The notes under the pieces are model-generated. The model was not told the origin of the DNA. It worked only from the letters and a program-made list of their open reading frames with translations, and ran no database searches. Of a stretch of 64,000 nucleotides of DNA, positions 8,854 through 19,600 are shown piece by piece. The DNA comes from Flavobacterium cupriresistens. GTDB lineage: Bacteria; Bacteroidota; Bacteroidia; Flavobacteriales; Flavobacteriaceae. Position 1 is the first letter of the stretch; each line of letters begins with the position of its first letter. Position numbers and translations under genes: made by a program. The stretch is taken from contig NZ_CP087134.1 of NCBI RefSeq assembly GCF_020911925.1, positions 3,224,001 through 3,288,000 of the forward strand. Reading direction: 5' to 3'.

Positions 8854-11800
8854 CTAAAATTGATTTATAAGTGAGGTTGAATGAAGTTGGATTTCCCAGG
8901 TTTCGGCCTTTGCAATTTGATGTACCCATGTTTCATACAGGGCGATTATTTCTTCGAGTTGTTGCAGATCAAAAGCTTCTTCCACCACATCTAAATTGAT
9001 TAAATATTCATCGCCTCGTCGGTAGATCTGATGGTCGATTACCACTTGTGGCGTCTGACTTACCGCATACACTTCTTTGACCCCTTTTGGGAAGAAGTTG
9101 TTTTCAATGTCGGCTGACTCACTACTTAACAAACTGGTGTAAACTACCGGCATAACTGCTTTCCCGGGATTGTTTTTGTTTAAAGTACGTAAGACTTCCA
9201 ATCCGTTTTTGGCTCTGTGTTCTACCGCCTGCCATATTTGTTCTTGTATGGCGGCTGCTTCATTTAAGAAGGTCGCATCGTGATGCGGGAAATAAGAAAT
9301 CAAAGCCACATTGGTAAAGTCTCCCATTACCTCGTTTACATCAGGGTGCAGGCTTAAACGATTGAAAAGGGTCATGTTTAAAGTGAGTGCTTTTCCGCCG
9401 CTCCAGTGGGATAACAGTTTTGAAAAAAGGGTTGCGAATACGGCAGTGGCACTTAGCTTATAATGTCCGGCTTTTGTATTTAAAATCGCAATTGCTTCAT
9501 CTGAAACAGCAAAGGTGTACCTTTTGAATTGTGGTTGTTCAATTTCAGAAAGTGGTTTTTTAAACGGTAAAGCTGGTCCCGCAGGCATGTCTTTGAGTTT
9601 AGAAGCCCAGTAAGTTTCTGCCTTTTGAATAAATTGTGTATGTTCCAAATGCCATGCCTTTTCATCAGCAATATATTGTTTGAAAGTATAATTCGGTTTT
9701 TTGACCGCCTGATCCTGATAGGCTTTAATAATTTCCCTCATCAGCAGATCGGCACTCCAGGCATCCAATAAAAGTAAATCAACGCTCAGATGTAAAATAG
9801 TATCGGCCGTATTGACCTGACTCACTTCAAAGTGAAACATCGGCCACTGACCTAAAGGATATTTATGATGTGAACGTTGGTCCCTTATTTTTTGAGGCTT
9901 TTCATCTGAAATTTTAATGTGATACTCAGGTTGCCCCGGTAAAACTCTTTGCGTACCATCTTCGTAAATGACCGTGCGCAGTGCATCGTGCAGATTAATG
10001 ATCTGGTTGACTACTTTTTCTAATTTAGCTACATCCAAATGAGGCCATTTTAGTTCACTGTAATAATGTGAGCCCACATTTCCTAACTCAAAGTTGTTGT
10101 CCCTGCCCATTAGAAAGGCAGCTTGTATAGGAGTCAGATCAAATCGTTCGTGGCGTTTTTGATATTCCTTAAAAGTTTCGGATTGCAAATAGGCGATTAA
10201 GTAAGTTTTATTGGATTTTAACTTTTCAAGCAGTTCATTGTCAAGTGCTCCTTCGGGGGCTTTAAATTTCAATTTACCTTCTTCTACCCAAAGTTGTACT
10301 TTCTTTTGGTCGCATTCGGCTACTAAGGAATTGAGAATGTGGATGTGTTTTTGCCATTCCAAAGTTTCACGCGCTGTTTGCATAGCCGCTTTTTCAGATT
10401 GAAAATCGATTGCTCCGGCTATGAGTGTATGAATGTAAAAATGCTGTACAGAAAGGTTCAAATACGCTTTGATTTGTTCGAAATCGTATCCGCCCAACTG
10501 GCACGATCCTATATTATAATGTGCTCCGTCTGACTCTAATAATTGTGAAATAAGACCACCTTCGAGCATGCAGAATTTAAGTGATTCTTTTTGATAAACC
10601 GGGTAAACGGCTTCCATGTCCGCCACCATATGTACAGCAAAAGCCCCTTGTTCCAACCACTGATGATTAAAGTTAAGTTGTGTTGGTGAGATAACATTTT
10701 CACTCGAAATAAGCACAAGTTCCTGACTGTACGGGTCAAAATAATAGTAACCTTCTTTTACATTTTCTACTTTATCTTTAAAAACAGTCAGGTAAATCTG
10801 TACCGGATATATGCCACCGGAAGAGGCATAGTTGAAGCGATGATTTTGATCCATCGCCTGAGCTGAGCAAAGGTTTAAATAGCCTTTAAATTCTTCAAAG
10901 GAAACTACTTTATCAAGGAAACTACGGTAGCTTTTTCTCCATTCGCCAGGTAAATCTGTTGTTTTTGTTTCACTCAAAGAAATTCGATTGTTGGAAGCGA
11001 GATCCTTGCGTTTTGCTACGCGGCTTTTTTTGTACGATTGTCTGTCGTCTAGTTTGTCAATGAATTTTAACCCGTTGAGGTACTTCATTTGTTCCGGTGT
11101 GTAAAGTAGAAACTGAGGCGGAATAGCCTGCATGTTACCGGAAACTATCTGAGCGTTGACAGAATCAATTTCTTCAAAGTGAATGTCTTTTTCCTCATAG
11201 TAAGCAATGAGTTCTGCTGTTGAATCCAGTCTCACCATATCACCTACTGCGGGACGATCCAAAAAAGAAGTTTCCAATTGATTGGCAAGGCGAATAATGT
11301 CTATAGAAGAAATTCCCAATTCGCTAAACTGATCCTGTACGCTTAATTCAGGTAAGTCAAAAACTTCGCGAACGACTTTTAGTACGGGATGTACAGCGCC
11401 GTATTGGTTTTGATTATTTTTCAGCCTTTTTTCAGCATTCGATTTTTCTGAATGCGCTACTGTTTTTTCAGTGGCCAGTTGAATAAGTTTATTTCGGTCA
11501 ATTTTCCCATTGTTTGTTACCGGATAGCTTGCCAGCGGAATGATGCTGTCTGGAATAATATAGGGTGGAAGGTATGCTGCCAACTGTTTTTTAAGAGCAG
11601 ATTCCGAAAAAGTCTCCACAGTTGCTTTCACATACGCCACCAGTTTTTTGTTGGCTGCTTTTTCTCCAATAGGAAGAATAACAGGATCTAAAGTAGGATT
11701 GCATTTCTGAAAAGCCATTTGGATTTCGGCAATTTCAATTCGATAACCATTGATTTTTAGTTGATCGTCTTTTCGACCTAAAAATTCTATAATTCCTTCT

Positions 11801-14694
11801 TCAATATATTGTCCGTAATCACCAGTGTCATACAGACGAATATGTAGGGTAGGATGAACATAAAATGCTTGTTGGGTTAAGTCTTCGCGACCCCAATAGG
11901 CTACGGCAAGGCCTTTTCCGGCGATGTGTAATTTTCCTTTTACAAACGATGGACAGGGACGCCCCGATTCATCTAAAATGTAAAATTCCTGATTAGAAAG
12001 CGGGTAACCGTAAGGAATAGAGCTCCAGTCTTCCTTGATTTGTTTCACTTCATAGAAATTGGACCAGATTGAAGCTTCTGTGGCTCCACCCATGCTCACC
12101 AGACTTGTTTCCGGTAACAGTTTTTTCATTCGGTCAAAAGTAGAGAGGGGAATCCAGTCGCCTGATAAAAAGACCTTTTCTAAAGGAATCGTGTTCGAGT
12201 CAGAAAGCGAGTCCAGTAGTATATTGAACAGTGCCGGAACAGAATTCCATAGTGTAATCTGATGTTTGATAAGGAGTGATTTCCACTCTTTAGGATCTAT
12301 ACGTTCCTCTTCTGTTGGGATTACAAGTTTTCCGCCTATCCCCAGGATTCCAAAAATGTCATAAACAGACAAATCAAAGCTATAAGCAGAAACGCCTAAA
12401 ACTGCATCATCTTTGCTGACACCAAAACGTTTGTTAACATCTAAAATAGTGTTAGTGGCTGCCTTGTGGCTGATCACGACACCTTTAGGTTTTCCTGTTG
12501 ATCCCGAGGTGAAGATGATGTAAGCAATATCATCAGGAAGAATAACAGGTTGTTCAAAATCAATTTTTCCCCAAGTAAGGTCTGATTCCTTGAGATGCAG
12601 GAAGTTTTTAGTTTGAATTTCGTTTAGTTCAAATTCCTGATCCGTGATAAAACCATGTGCCTCTGATTGCTGAATAATTTCAACAGTTCTGGCTTGTGGA
12701 TTGTTGTGTGACATTGGAATATAAGCCGCACCATATTGTACGATACCGAGAATTACCGCAACAGATTCAAAAGATTTTTGCATTTGAACTACAATTCGGG
12801 CTCCTTTCGGTATGTTATTTTTTTGCAATACAGCCGAAATATGATTGGCCTTTTCAACTAATTGTTGGTATGAATAGCTCGTTTCTTTAAACACGATAGC
12901 CTCCCTGTTGGGGTCTTCTTTTGCATGTTCGAGAATTTGCTCGTGCAGTAGGTATTCCGGATAACTGTATTGTGTTTGGTTTACTAATCCATGTAAATAG
13001 CGCTGTTGCCCAGGTCTAAGGTCATCTAGTGTCGATTCCCAAAAAGAGATTTCCTGAACAGCAGTTTCGATCAGATTCGTATAAGTTTCAAACATTTCCG
13101 CTGCAAGTCCAAAGGGGAATATGGTATTTAAAACATCCCATGCCACGACCATATTTCCGTTTTTGGTCATCACTTGGGAGTCCAACCAGACTTGCGGTGT
13201 TTGTGAAGACGAATAACCGACTTCACCAAAAACAGAAGGATCCCCTAAATCATTTTCGTCTTTGCTTAAACCTAGTGCACTGGTAAATACTACCGGATAA
13301 AAAAGGTCAGCAGATGGGTTTACGCGGTTTAATTCCTTTACTACTTCAATAGCAGAAAAACTTTTGTGTTCCAGATCTTCCTGCATTTGCCATTGCAATG
13401 CTTGTGCATTTTCTCCAACGGTTCGTTTGAGACAGTTTACACTCAAAAGCGACAAATGAGTGAAATCACCAATTACTTTATCAATATCGGGGTGAACGGG
13501 ATCTCGCTCAAAAACAGTCAGCATCAATCCAAAATGCTGTCCCGCTCCCCAGGCAGAGAGTACTTCTGAGAAGATACTCATTAAAGCGGCTGTCGGGGTT
13601 AGTTTTTTCTGTGCTGCATGTTTACAGAATTTGTCCCATTGTTCTTTTTCAAAGGTTTGTTCAAAGTGGGTAAATTCTTTTGCGGTATGACCGTATTCAC
13701 TGATTTGTTTTTTTACCGGTAATTTAGGTGGAGCAGGTAAATTGTTTATTCGGCCTAGCCAATACGCTTTATCTCCTTCGTAACGGTCGGACTTTTTGCG
13801 GAGTTCAACGTATTGAAGATAATCGCGGAAGGAAGCTTTAATCTCCGGCATTGGTATTTTAACCGTAGTATTTTCTATTTGTTGTGAATATAAAATCGAT
13901 AAATCTCTCCAAAACAAACGAAGACTCAAGGCATCACTGGCAATAAAATCCATACCAAAGTGAATGCGCCATTCCTTATTATTCATTTCACTTACCCTAA
14001 GATCAAACAAAGGATTGTGGAGCTGCATAATCTGATTGGCCATTTGTTCCCGAATGCTGACAAGGTGGTTTTGCAAATTGGGATTATTTTCCAACTTGTA
14101 AACAGGAAGGGTATAGGTCATTTCCGGAAGGATTTTTTGGAATCCGTTTTCATCGACTCTTACCCGAAGCATTTCATGTCTCTTCACCAAAGCATTTACA
14201 GCTAGTTGCAAAGCATTTAAGTTGAGGTCTTTTGTGTTCATTTCAAAATAGCCATAGCAACTGATGCCACCCCACGGGAGTTCTGCATTTCTGCCTACGA
14301 GATAGGCATTTTGTATTTCACCAAGTTTGAAACGTTCGAAGCGATGTTTTTCATCGTTTTGATACAATTGTAATGTAGCGTCCCCTGAAGAAGTTGGATT
14401 GTTTTGTTCCTCTATTTTTTCAATAAGAAAGGCTGCCCAGCTTTCCAAAGTTGGCTCTCTTAAAAAATCGGTGTTTTTTACTTCGATTCCCAATTCTCTT
14501 TTCCAACGACTCGTTAGATCGGTCATTGAAATGGAGTCTAATCCCAAGGTGTACAGATTTTCGTCGTCTTCAAGTTCTTCCAACTCGTCTTTATCGAGTT
14601 TCAACTCTTCCATCAGGTTCTTTTGCAGATATTCAAAAGCTTCTGAAATATTTTTAAGGGTAATTTTTTGTGGTATTTGTTCTATAGTTGTCAT
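8854..14694 (-). CDS. NRPS: ACP-Cy-A(Cys)-PCP-Ox-docking-Cy
   Basis: 1946 residues. Domains in order: carrier protein 40-95 (S54 in LGLDSIS), Cy 118-550 (D249-x4-D254-x2-S257), adenylation 585-1070 with specificity residues DLYNFSMIW plus the A10 lysine (near the Cys code DLYNLSLIWK), PCP 1105-1165 (S1130), a SagB/nitroreductase-type FMN oxidase about 1190-1430 (YASSGGIYPVQIYL at 1289-1302), a TubC-like docking segment 1448-1505, and a second complete Cy 1515-1930 (D1639-x4-D1644-x2-S1647). The oxidase type converts thiazoline to thiazole in epothilone and bleomycin assembly lines. The N-terminal carrier probably completes the lone-KS module encoded just upstream. The second Cy would act on the next NRPS. 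The internal docking segment looks like the seam of a former gene boundary. Confidence 0.94.
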   Translation of the reverse strand: MTTIEQIPQKITLKNISEAFEYLQKNLMEELKLDKDELEELEDDENLYTLGLDSISMTDLTSRWKRELGIEVKNTDFLREPTLESWAAFLIEKIEEQNNPTSSGDATLQLYQNDEKHRFERFKLGEIQNAYLVGRNAELPWGGISCYGYFEMNTKDLNLNALQLAVNALVKRHEMLRVRVDENGFQKILPEMTYTLPVYKLENNPNLQNHLVSIREQMANQIMQLHNPLFDLRVSEMNNKEWRIHFGMDFIASDALSLRLFWRDLSILYSQQIENTTVKIPMPEIKASFRDYLQYVELRKKSDRYEGDKAYWLGRINNLPAPPKLPVKKQISEYGHTAKEFTHFEQTFEKEQWDKFCKHAAQKKLTPTAALMSIFSEVLSAWGAGQHFGLMLTVFERDPVHPDIDKVIGDFTHLSLLSVNCLKRTVGENAQALQWQMQEDLEHKSFSAIEVVKELNRVNPSADLFYPVVFTSALGLSKDENDLGDPSVFGEVGYSSSQTPQVWLDSQVMTKNGNMVVAWDVLNTIFPFGLAAEMFETYTNLIETAVQEISFWESTLDDLRPGQQRYLHGLVNQTQYSYPEYLLHEQILEHAKEDPNREAIVFKETSYSYQQLVEKANHISAVLQKNNIPKGARIVVQMQKSFESVAVILGIVQYGAAYIPMSHNNPQARTVEIIQQSEAHGFITDQEFELNEIQTKNFLHLKESDLTWGKIDFEQPVILPDDIAYIIFTSGSTGKPKGVVISHKAATNTILDVNKRFGVSKDDAVLGVSAYSFDLSVYDIFGILGIGGKLVIPTEEERIDPKEWKSLLIKHQITLWNSVPALFNILLDSLSDSNTIPLEKVFLSGDWIPLSTFDRMKKLLPETSLVSMGGATEASIWSNFYEVKQIKEDWSSIPYGYPLSNQEFYILDESGRPCPSFVKGKLHIAGKGLAVAYWGREDLTQQAFYVHPTLHIRLYDTGDYGQYIEEGIIEFLGRKDDQLKINGYRIEIAEIQMAFQKCNPTLDPVILPIGEKAANKKLVAYVKATVETFSESALKKQLAAYLPPYIIPDSIIPLASYPVTNNGKIDRNKLIQLATEKTVAHSEKSNAEKRLKNNQNQYGAVHPVLKVVREVFDLPELSVQDQFSELGISSIDIIRLANQLETSFLDRPAVGDMVRLDSTAELIAYYEEKDIHFEEIDSVNAQIVSGNMQAIPPQFLLYTPEQMKYLNGLKFIDKLDDRQSYKKSRVAKRKDLASNNRISLSETKTTDLPGEWRKSYRSFLDKVVSFEEFKGYLNLCSAQAMDQNHRFNYASSGGIYPVQIYLTVFKDKVENVKEGYYYFDPYSQELVLISSENVISPTQLNFNHQWLEQGAFAVHMVADMEAVYPVYQKESLKFCMLEGGLISQLLESDGAHYNIGSCQLGGYDFEQIKAYLNLSVQHFYIHTLIAGAIDFQSEKAAMQTARETLEWQKHIHILNSLVAECDQKKVQLWVEEGKLKFKAPEGALDNELLEKLKSNKTYLIAYLQSETFKEYQKRHERFDLTPIQAAFLMGRDNNFELGNVGSHYYSELKWPHLDVAKLEKVVNQIINLHDALRTVIYEDGTQRVLPGQPEYHIKISDEKPQKIRDQRSHHKYPLGQWPMFHFEVSQVNTADTILHLSVDLLLLDAWSADLLMREIIKAYQDQAVKKPNYTFKQYIADEKAWHLEHTQFIQKAETYWASKLKDMPAGPALPFKKPLSEIEQPQFKRYTFAVSDEAIAILNTKAGHYKLSATAVFATLFSKLLSHWSGGKALTLNMTLFNRLSLHPDVNEVMGDFTNVALISYFPHHDATFLNEAAAIQEQIWQAVEHRAKNGLEVLRTLNKNNPGKAVMPVVYTSLLSSESADIENNFFPKGVKEVYAVSQTPQVVIDHQIYRRGDEYLINLDVVEEAFDLQQLEEIIALYETWVHQIAKAETWEIQLHSTSLINQF

Positions 14695-14742
14695 GGTATA
14701 GTTTGTAGAGGTGATCTTGTTTTGTTGTACAAATGCTGCTCC

Positions 14743-16650
14743 CTAGCTTTGGATTGTTTTCAAACCGAATACTTTTTCCCTAAACTGATAATTCGGAATA
14801 TTAATTTTTCGTAGACCAGATCCGCGGTAATAGGATTTCCAGTCGGTTTTTTTTCCTTTCACCCAGTCCGCAAAAACATCTTGTTCCAGATCCGGATTTG
14901 TTTTAGTGTCTGAAAAGCGAATCTCTTGTAAGCTCTTTTCTGAGGAATCAGTTACCTGAGGTAGGTCAGCACTATTTCTCCACAGATTCTTAACCGGAAC
15001 TTCATCCGATTCATCGGCAAGAGCAGTTTCCAGAATGTGCAGGGCTTCTTCTTTAGTAGCGGCCCAGATTACCTGTTTTTCTTTAAAATCGGCTCTGGAA
15101 ACGTTATGACTATAGGATAATTGATCCATACTCCAGTTTTCGTTTTCTTTAAGGAAAGCAACAAAAGCAATCCATTGATCTCTTATACAGGAAAGACTTC
15201 GTGCGCTGAAACGAAGCGGCCATTGGCGTTCGGGATAAGCTGTTTTTTCTTGTGCAGGTGTGATGGCAGTTTCGTACTCTTCCAATACAATATGTGCATT
15301 GGTTCCACTTAGACCAAAGGAACTAATAGCGGCTGTTCGTGGTTTTTGAGATTTGTTCCATTCTATTGTTTGGCGAGGGATTTCAATACAGGATTCGGAC
15401 CAGTTGATATGACCGGATGGGGTATTGAAATGCAGGTTGCCCGGAATCTTTTTATTTTCTAATGCCAAAACGGTTTTAATAAATCCCGCTACTCCTGCAG
15501 CGGCCTCAAGATGTCCGAGGTTTGATTTAACCGTTCCTATAAATACGGGTGTTTTACGTTCTTTAGGCAGTAAATGGATAATGGAGTTCATTTCGATAGG
15601 GTCACCAATTTCAGTACCTGTACCGTGTGCTTCAATGTAGTCCGGGCCCGTTTCGCTGAGACCGGCTTTTTTCCAGACTTCTTTTAAAAGCATTTCCTGT
15701 GAAGGCCCGTGTGGCACAGTTGGTCCCGAAGATAATCCACCCTGATTTACACCCGTAGCCTTGATAACGGCATGAATGTGGTCACCATCCTGCAAGGCAT
15801 CAGACAGCTTTTTTAAGACAACTACACCGCATCCTTCTCCGCGAACGGTTCCATTTGCTGCTGCATCAAACGATTTACAACGGCAATCCGGTGAAAGTAT
15901 ATTCAAGGAAGAAAATAAAGCTGTAGAGTCTTGAAAAAGCAGTAGATTCACTCCACCGGCGAGCGCCATTTTGCAATCATCCATCCATAAGCCTTTGCAA
16001 GCCTGATCGATACTTACCAACGAGGACGAACACGCGGTATCTGTTGTAATGCCGGGACCTTGAAAGCCAAAAAAATAGCTGGTCCTGCCCGACAAAAAGG
16101 AGAATCCGTTTCCGGAAACATCATAAGGATCAAACTGAGCGGTAAGTTTTCGCTCAGAGGTGAGTTGCTGCATGTACTCCATGAGCATTATACCTGCATA
16201 AACTCCCGTTTTACTGCCTCGCAAGGAGTCAGGGGCGTAACCTGCATTTTCGAGAGCCTCCCAACAGACTTTTAGGAATAATCGTTGCTGAGGATCTGTG
16301 CGTTCTGCTTCTCTGGGAGAAAAGCGAAATAAACGATGATCGAAATCTTCGATATCTTCTTCGAGATAACCCGCTTCTTTTAGAAAAGGACTTCCTTCCC
16401 ATGCTCCGCCAAGAGAATGATCTGCCCGTTTTTCAGGTACAGGTCCTATCAAATCTTTTTGTTCTTGCAAGGCTTTCCAGAATTTTGCAGGTGTGTTAGC
16501 ACCTTTTGGAAAGCGACATGCCAAGCCCACGACCGCAATTGGTTCAAAAAGAGAAGTTTGGTTTTCTGCTACTTTTTTCTTCAATCTTTTGATTTCTTCG
16601 AGCGCTTTTTTTATAATATCGGAACGATCTACTGTATTGTTATTTTCCAT
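14743..16650 (-). CDS. Stand-alone polyketide ketosynthase, AT deleted
   Basis: 635 residues. A charged N-terminal helix (residues 8-30) looks like a coiled-coil docking element. The ketosynthase spans 35-460 with the full triad C207 (DTACSSS), H342 (EAHGTGT) and H380 (KSNLGH). After the KS come a KS-to-AT linker and then directly a post-AT linker (DWVKGKKTDW, NIPNYQF, about 586-626), with no acyltransferase between them and no carrier domain. The module would therefore use the ACP at the N-terminus of the next protein and an AT supplied in trans. There is no KR or DH, so the beta-keto group should persist unless modified elsewhere. Gaps to neighbours are 17 and 48 bp. Confidence 0.93.
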   Translation of the reverse strand: MENNNTVDRSDIIKKALEEIKRLKKKVAENQTSLFEPIAVVGLACRFPKGANTPAKFWKALQEQKDLIGPVPEKRADHSLGGAWEGSPFLKEAGYLEEDIEDFDHRLFRFSPREAERTDPQQRLFLKVCWEALENAGYAPDSLRGSKTGVYAGIMLMEYMQQLTSERKLTAQFDPYDVSGNGFSFLSGRTSYFFGFQGPGITTDTACSSSLVSIDQACKGLWMDDCKMALAGGVNLLLFQDSTALFSSLNILSPDCRCKSFDAAANGTVRGEGCGVVVLKKLSDALQDGDHIHAVIKATGVNQGGLSSGPTVPHGPSQEMLLKEVWKKAGLSETGPDYIEAHGTGTEIGDPIEMNSIIHLLPKERKTPVFIGTVKSNLGHLEAAAGVAGFIKTVLALENKKIPGNLHFNTPSGHINWSESCIEIPRQTIEWNKSQKPRTAAISSFGLSGTNAHIVLEEYETAITPAQEKTAYPERQWPLRFSARSLSCIRDQWIAFVAFLKENENWSMDQLSYSHNVSRADFKEKQVIWAATKEEALHILETALADESDEVPVKNLWRNSADLPQVTDSSEKSLQEIRFSDTKTNPDLEQDVFADWVKGKKTDWKSYYRGSGLRKINIPNYQFREKVFGLKTIQS

Positions 16651-16667
16651 TGGAATTCTGTTTTATA

Positions 16668-19600
16668 CTAGTTAAGTTCTTCAAGTAAAAGTTGTAAAAG
16701 TTCTTCTTCGCTTTTTTCTTTTTTACTTTCAACAGTTGGATCTGAGACTTTTTGAGTTAATTCTTCGAGATGTTTACTCAGGAGATCAACGGTATTGTAG
16801 TCGTAAATAAGACTTACTGATAATTTGATTTTCAGAAGTTTTTCTAAAGTTGTACGTATGCTAAGGGAATCAACAGAGTCCAGGCCTAATTCAAAAAGCG
16901 GAATTGTAGAATCCACATCATGGATGTCAATCTCCAGTTCTTCAGCTACCAGTTCTTTGATGACTTCTTGTAAAGGTTTGTCCGGACTGTAACTAAAATT
17001 GGGTTCAGCATTACCCTCAGAAGTGGTGTTCTTATGTGCCAATAGGGATAGAAATTGATTGCGGTTCAGAAGTTGATAAAGCGAACTAAAGCGCTGCCAA
17101 TCTACCTGCATGATGCTTGGAGTGGTGAGTGTTGATTTTTCAGCAAGTTCCAAAGCGTTGTCGACAGCAGCATACATGGGTAATGTCAAAATACCTAATG
17201 TTTCCAGCTCTTGCGCTTCATGTTCTTTCATCAAACCTTTCTCGGCAAATCTTCCGAATCGAACCGAAAGAGTTCTTTTTCCTTCAAGATTCCTGTTAAC
17301 GGCCAGACCATCCAATAATAAGTTGGCACTTGAATAACCGGCTACACCTTCTCCCGACCAGAGCGAAGCAATAGAAGAAGTGTACAAAGTAAATCCGACA
17401 TTAAAAGGGCCGAAGTGTTTGTCTAGTTGTATTGCTCCTTCGTATTTGGCTTTCCATTCTGTTTCCAGTTCTTCAGATGTGGCATCAACCACTTTATTTC
17501 GGGTAACGGCTCCTGCAGCATGAATCAGATTAATGGCGTCAATACCTTGTTTTTTTAGTAATGCGGCTATTGCAGCCATATCTTCATTAGAATCTACTTT
17601 TCCGCTAACGGCAGAAATTGAGATACCTTTGGCTTCACATTTCTTAATATACTCGCGAAATTCAAGTTGCGATTGACTTAGGTTGAAGTTGTCTGTCTGA
17701 CTGTCTTCAATCTCAAGCCAGGCTGGATTGCGCGAAAGAAGATAGATTTTTTTACATCCCAGTTGAACCAGCTGTTCTGTAAATACACGCCCCATTTGTC
17801 CTAGCCCACCTGTAATTAGAACAGGATTAGCCCAGTCTCCTTTTGGTTGTAAGTTGTCGGACAAAGAATCAATTTCGGTTGTCAGGATGGGTGTATAGAA
17901 TTTTTTTTCTCTTAATGCCAACTGATCATGTGTAGCAAGGATAGTTTTGAACTGTGAATCCAATAGCATAGGAGCTTCATTAATAGAGGAGATATCGATA
18001 ACACCCTTCCATTTTTGTTTTCCTTCTATAGGCATCGTTCTGGCCAGTCCCCATAGGGCTGTGTGAAAAGGGTTAACTTGCTCTTCTGAATGGATTGCCA
18101 TTCCTTTGATGGTACACAATCTGAAATTTAGATTTTGTGGTAGATTCAAAAGCAAGTCTTTGAATAAAGTGAACATTTGAGACAATCCTTTAATATCCTC
18201 AATAGGAGGAGCAAATAGTATTAACTGCTGCTCGTTGTTATTTAGACTTTTTAGCAGCTCGGTTATATCTTTAAATGCCCCTATACTGTTATCCAATATC
18301 GTACTACTTTCTTGCCCAAGTAGAGCAATTTGGGGAACGTTGACAGCGGTTTTAATCACTTCTGAAAACGACTGTTGTGCTTGTTCTGCATTTAGAAAAA
18401 TCCAGCTGTCTTTTGAAGCGGACTGATTATCAGTATTTGCTTTTTGCTGGTTGTTGACAATGTCAAGTTTTTGCCACTTTTCTTGATAAACAGTTTCGTT
18501 TTCTTTTTCTGATTGTAAGAACTCACTTAAGATTTTGCGGACTTCCATTGATGTAATTTCCAATAGAATATTGCCTTCAGGATCGCAGAAACTGAATTGC
18601 GCATTCATAGCATCAGACTCCATTTTTAAGAGTATTCCTGAGGCATGAATAGTACCGTGTAGGGGTTGATAGAAATTTATTTCATCGTAACGGGACGGGA
18701 CAAAAGGCTCCGAAAAATGTTCAAATGTTTTTGCAGAAAATAAACCGTGCATACAAGCATCCAGTAGTTCCGGAGAAGCAAATAAATTCATTGTCGCGGT
18801 ATCCTGTTTCACTACAGATTTCATGCTGCGCTCATCAGATTGCAGTTGATTAATCAGACGGAACTCAGGGCCATATTGTACTCCCCAATTGTTTAAGGAA
18901 TCGTAAAATACAGCTGTATCGACAGGAGTTAAGTTGGTCTCATTAGGCGTAGATTCTGTTTTTTCACTTTGAAACAAGGGAGCCTCAGAACGAATTCCGA
19001 AACTGCCTTTTATGTGAATGGCCCATTCTTCCTGATCTTTTCGGCTCTTAATTTCCCAAGAGCCGCTTGTAGAAAAAGGTTCTTCGGTATTTTTTGTTTC
19101 ATAAGTTAAATCCAATTTTACTTCTCTTTTTTCGGTCAATGAACTGAAACTCATTGGTTGAAAAATCTGCACGTTCTTTAGCTTGATCTGATGACTTTTT
19201 TTAAGATAAAATAAAGCTTCGCAAATCATCGAAAGGTAACCGGCACCTGGAAAAATATAGGTTTCGTTAACCAGATGGTCTTTAATGAATAAATCTTGCT
19301 CAGGACTAAAAAAGGAATTAAAGCTTTTTCGGTTACTTTGTTCATGCTCTAATTGATGATGTAAAATAGAAGCGATAACATTACTTTTTCCTGCGTTCTG
19401 AAAGTTTGCCGGATCTTTCCTGCTATTGAATTTATACGATTCGGAAATGTAAGTGGCAGTGGCAAGTGGCGCTGGAGGGAGCGAAACTTTTTTGAAGAGT
19501 TCGTTTCCTAAAAGTTGTGTCCATTCCATTTCAACTCCTTTTGCATAACTGTAAAGAAGAAAATCAGGTAATTGACCAACTGTTTCGGTTTGAGTTATAG

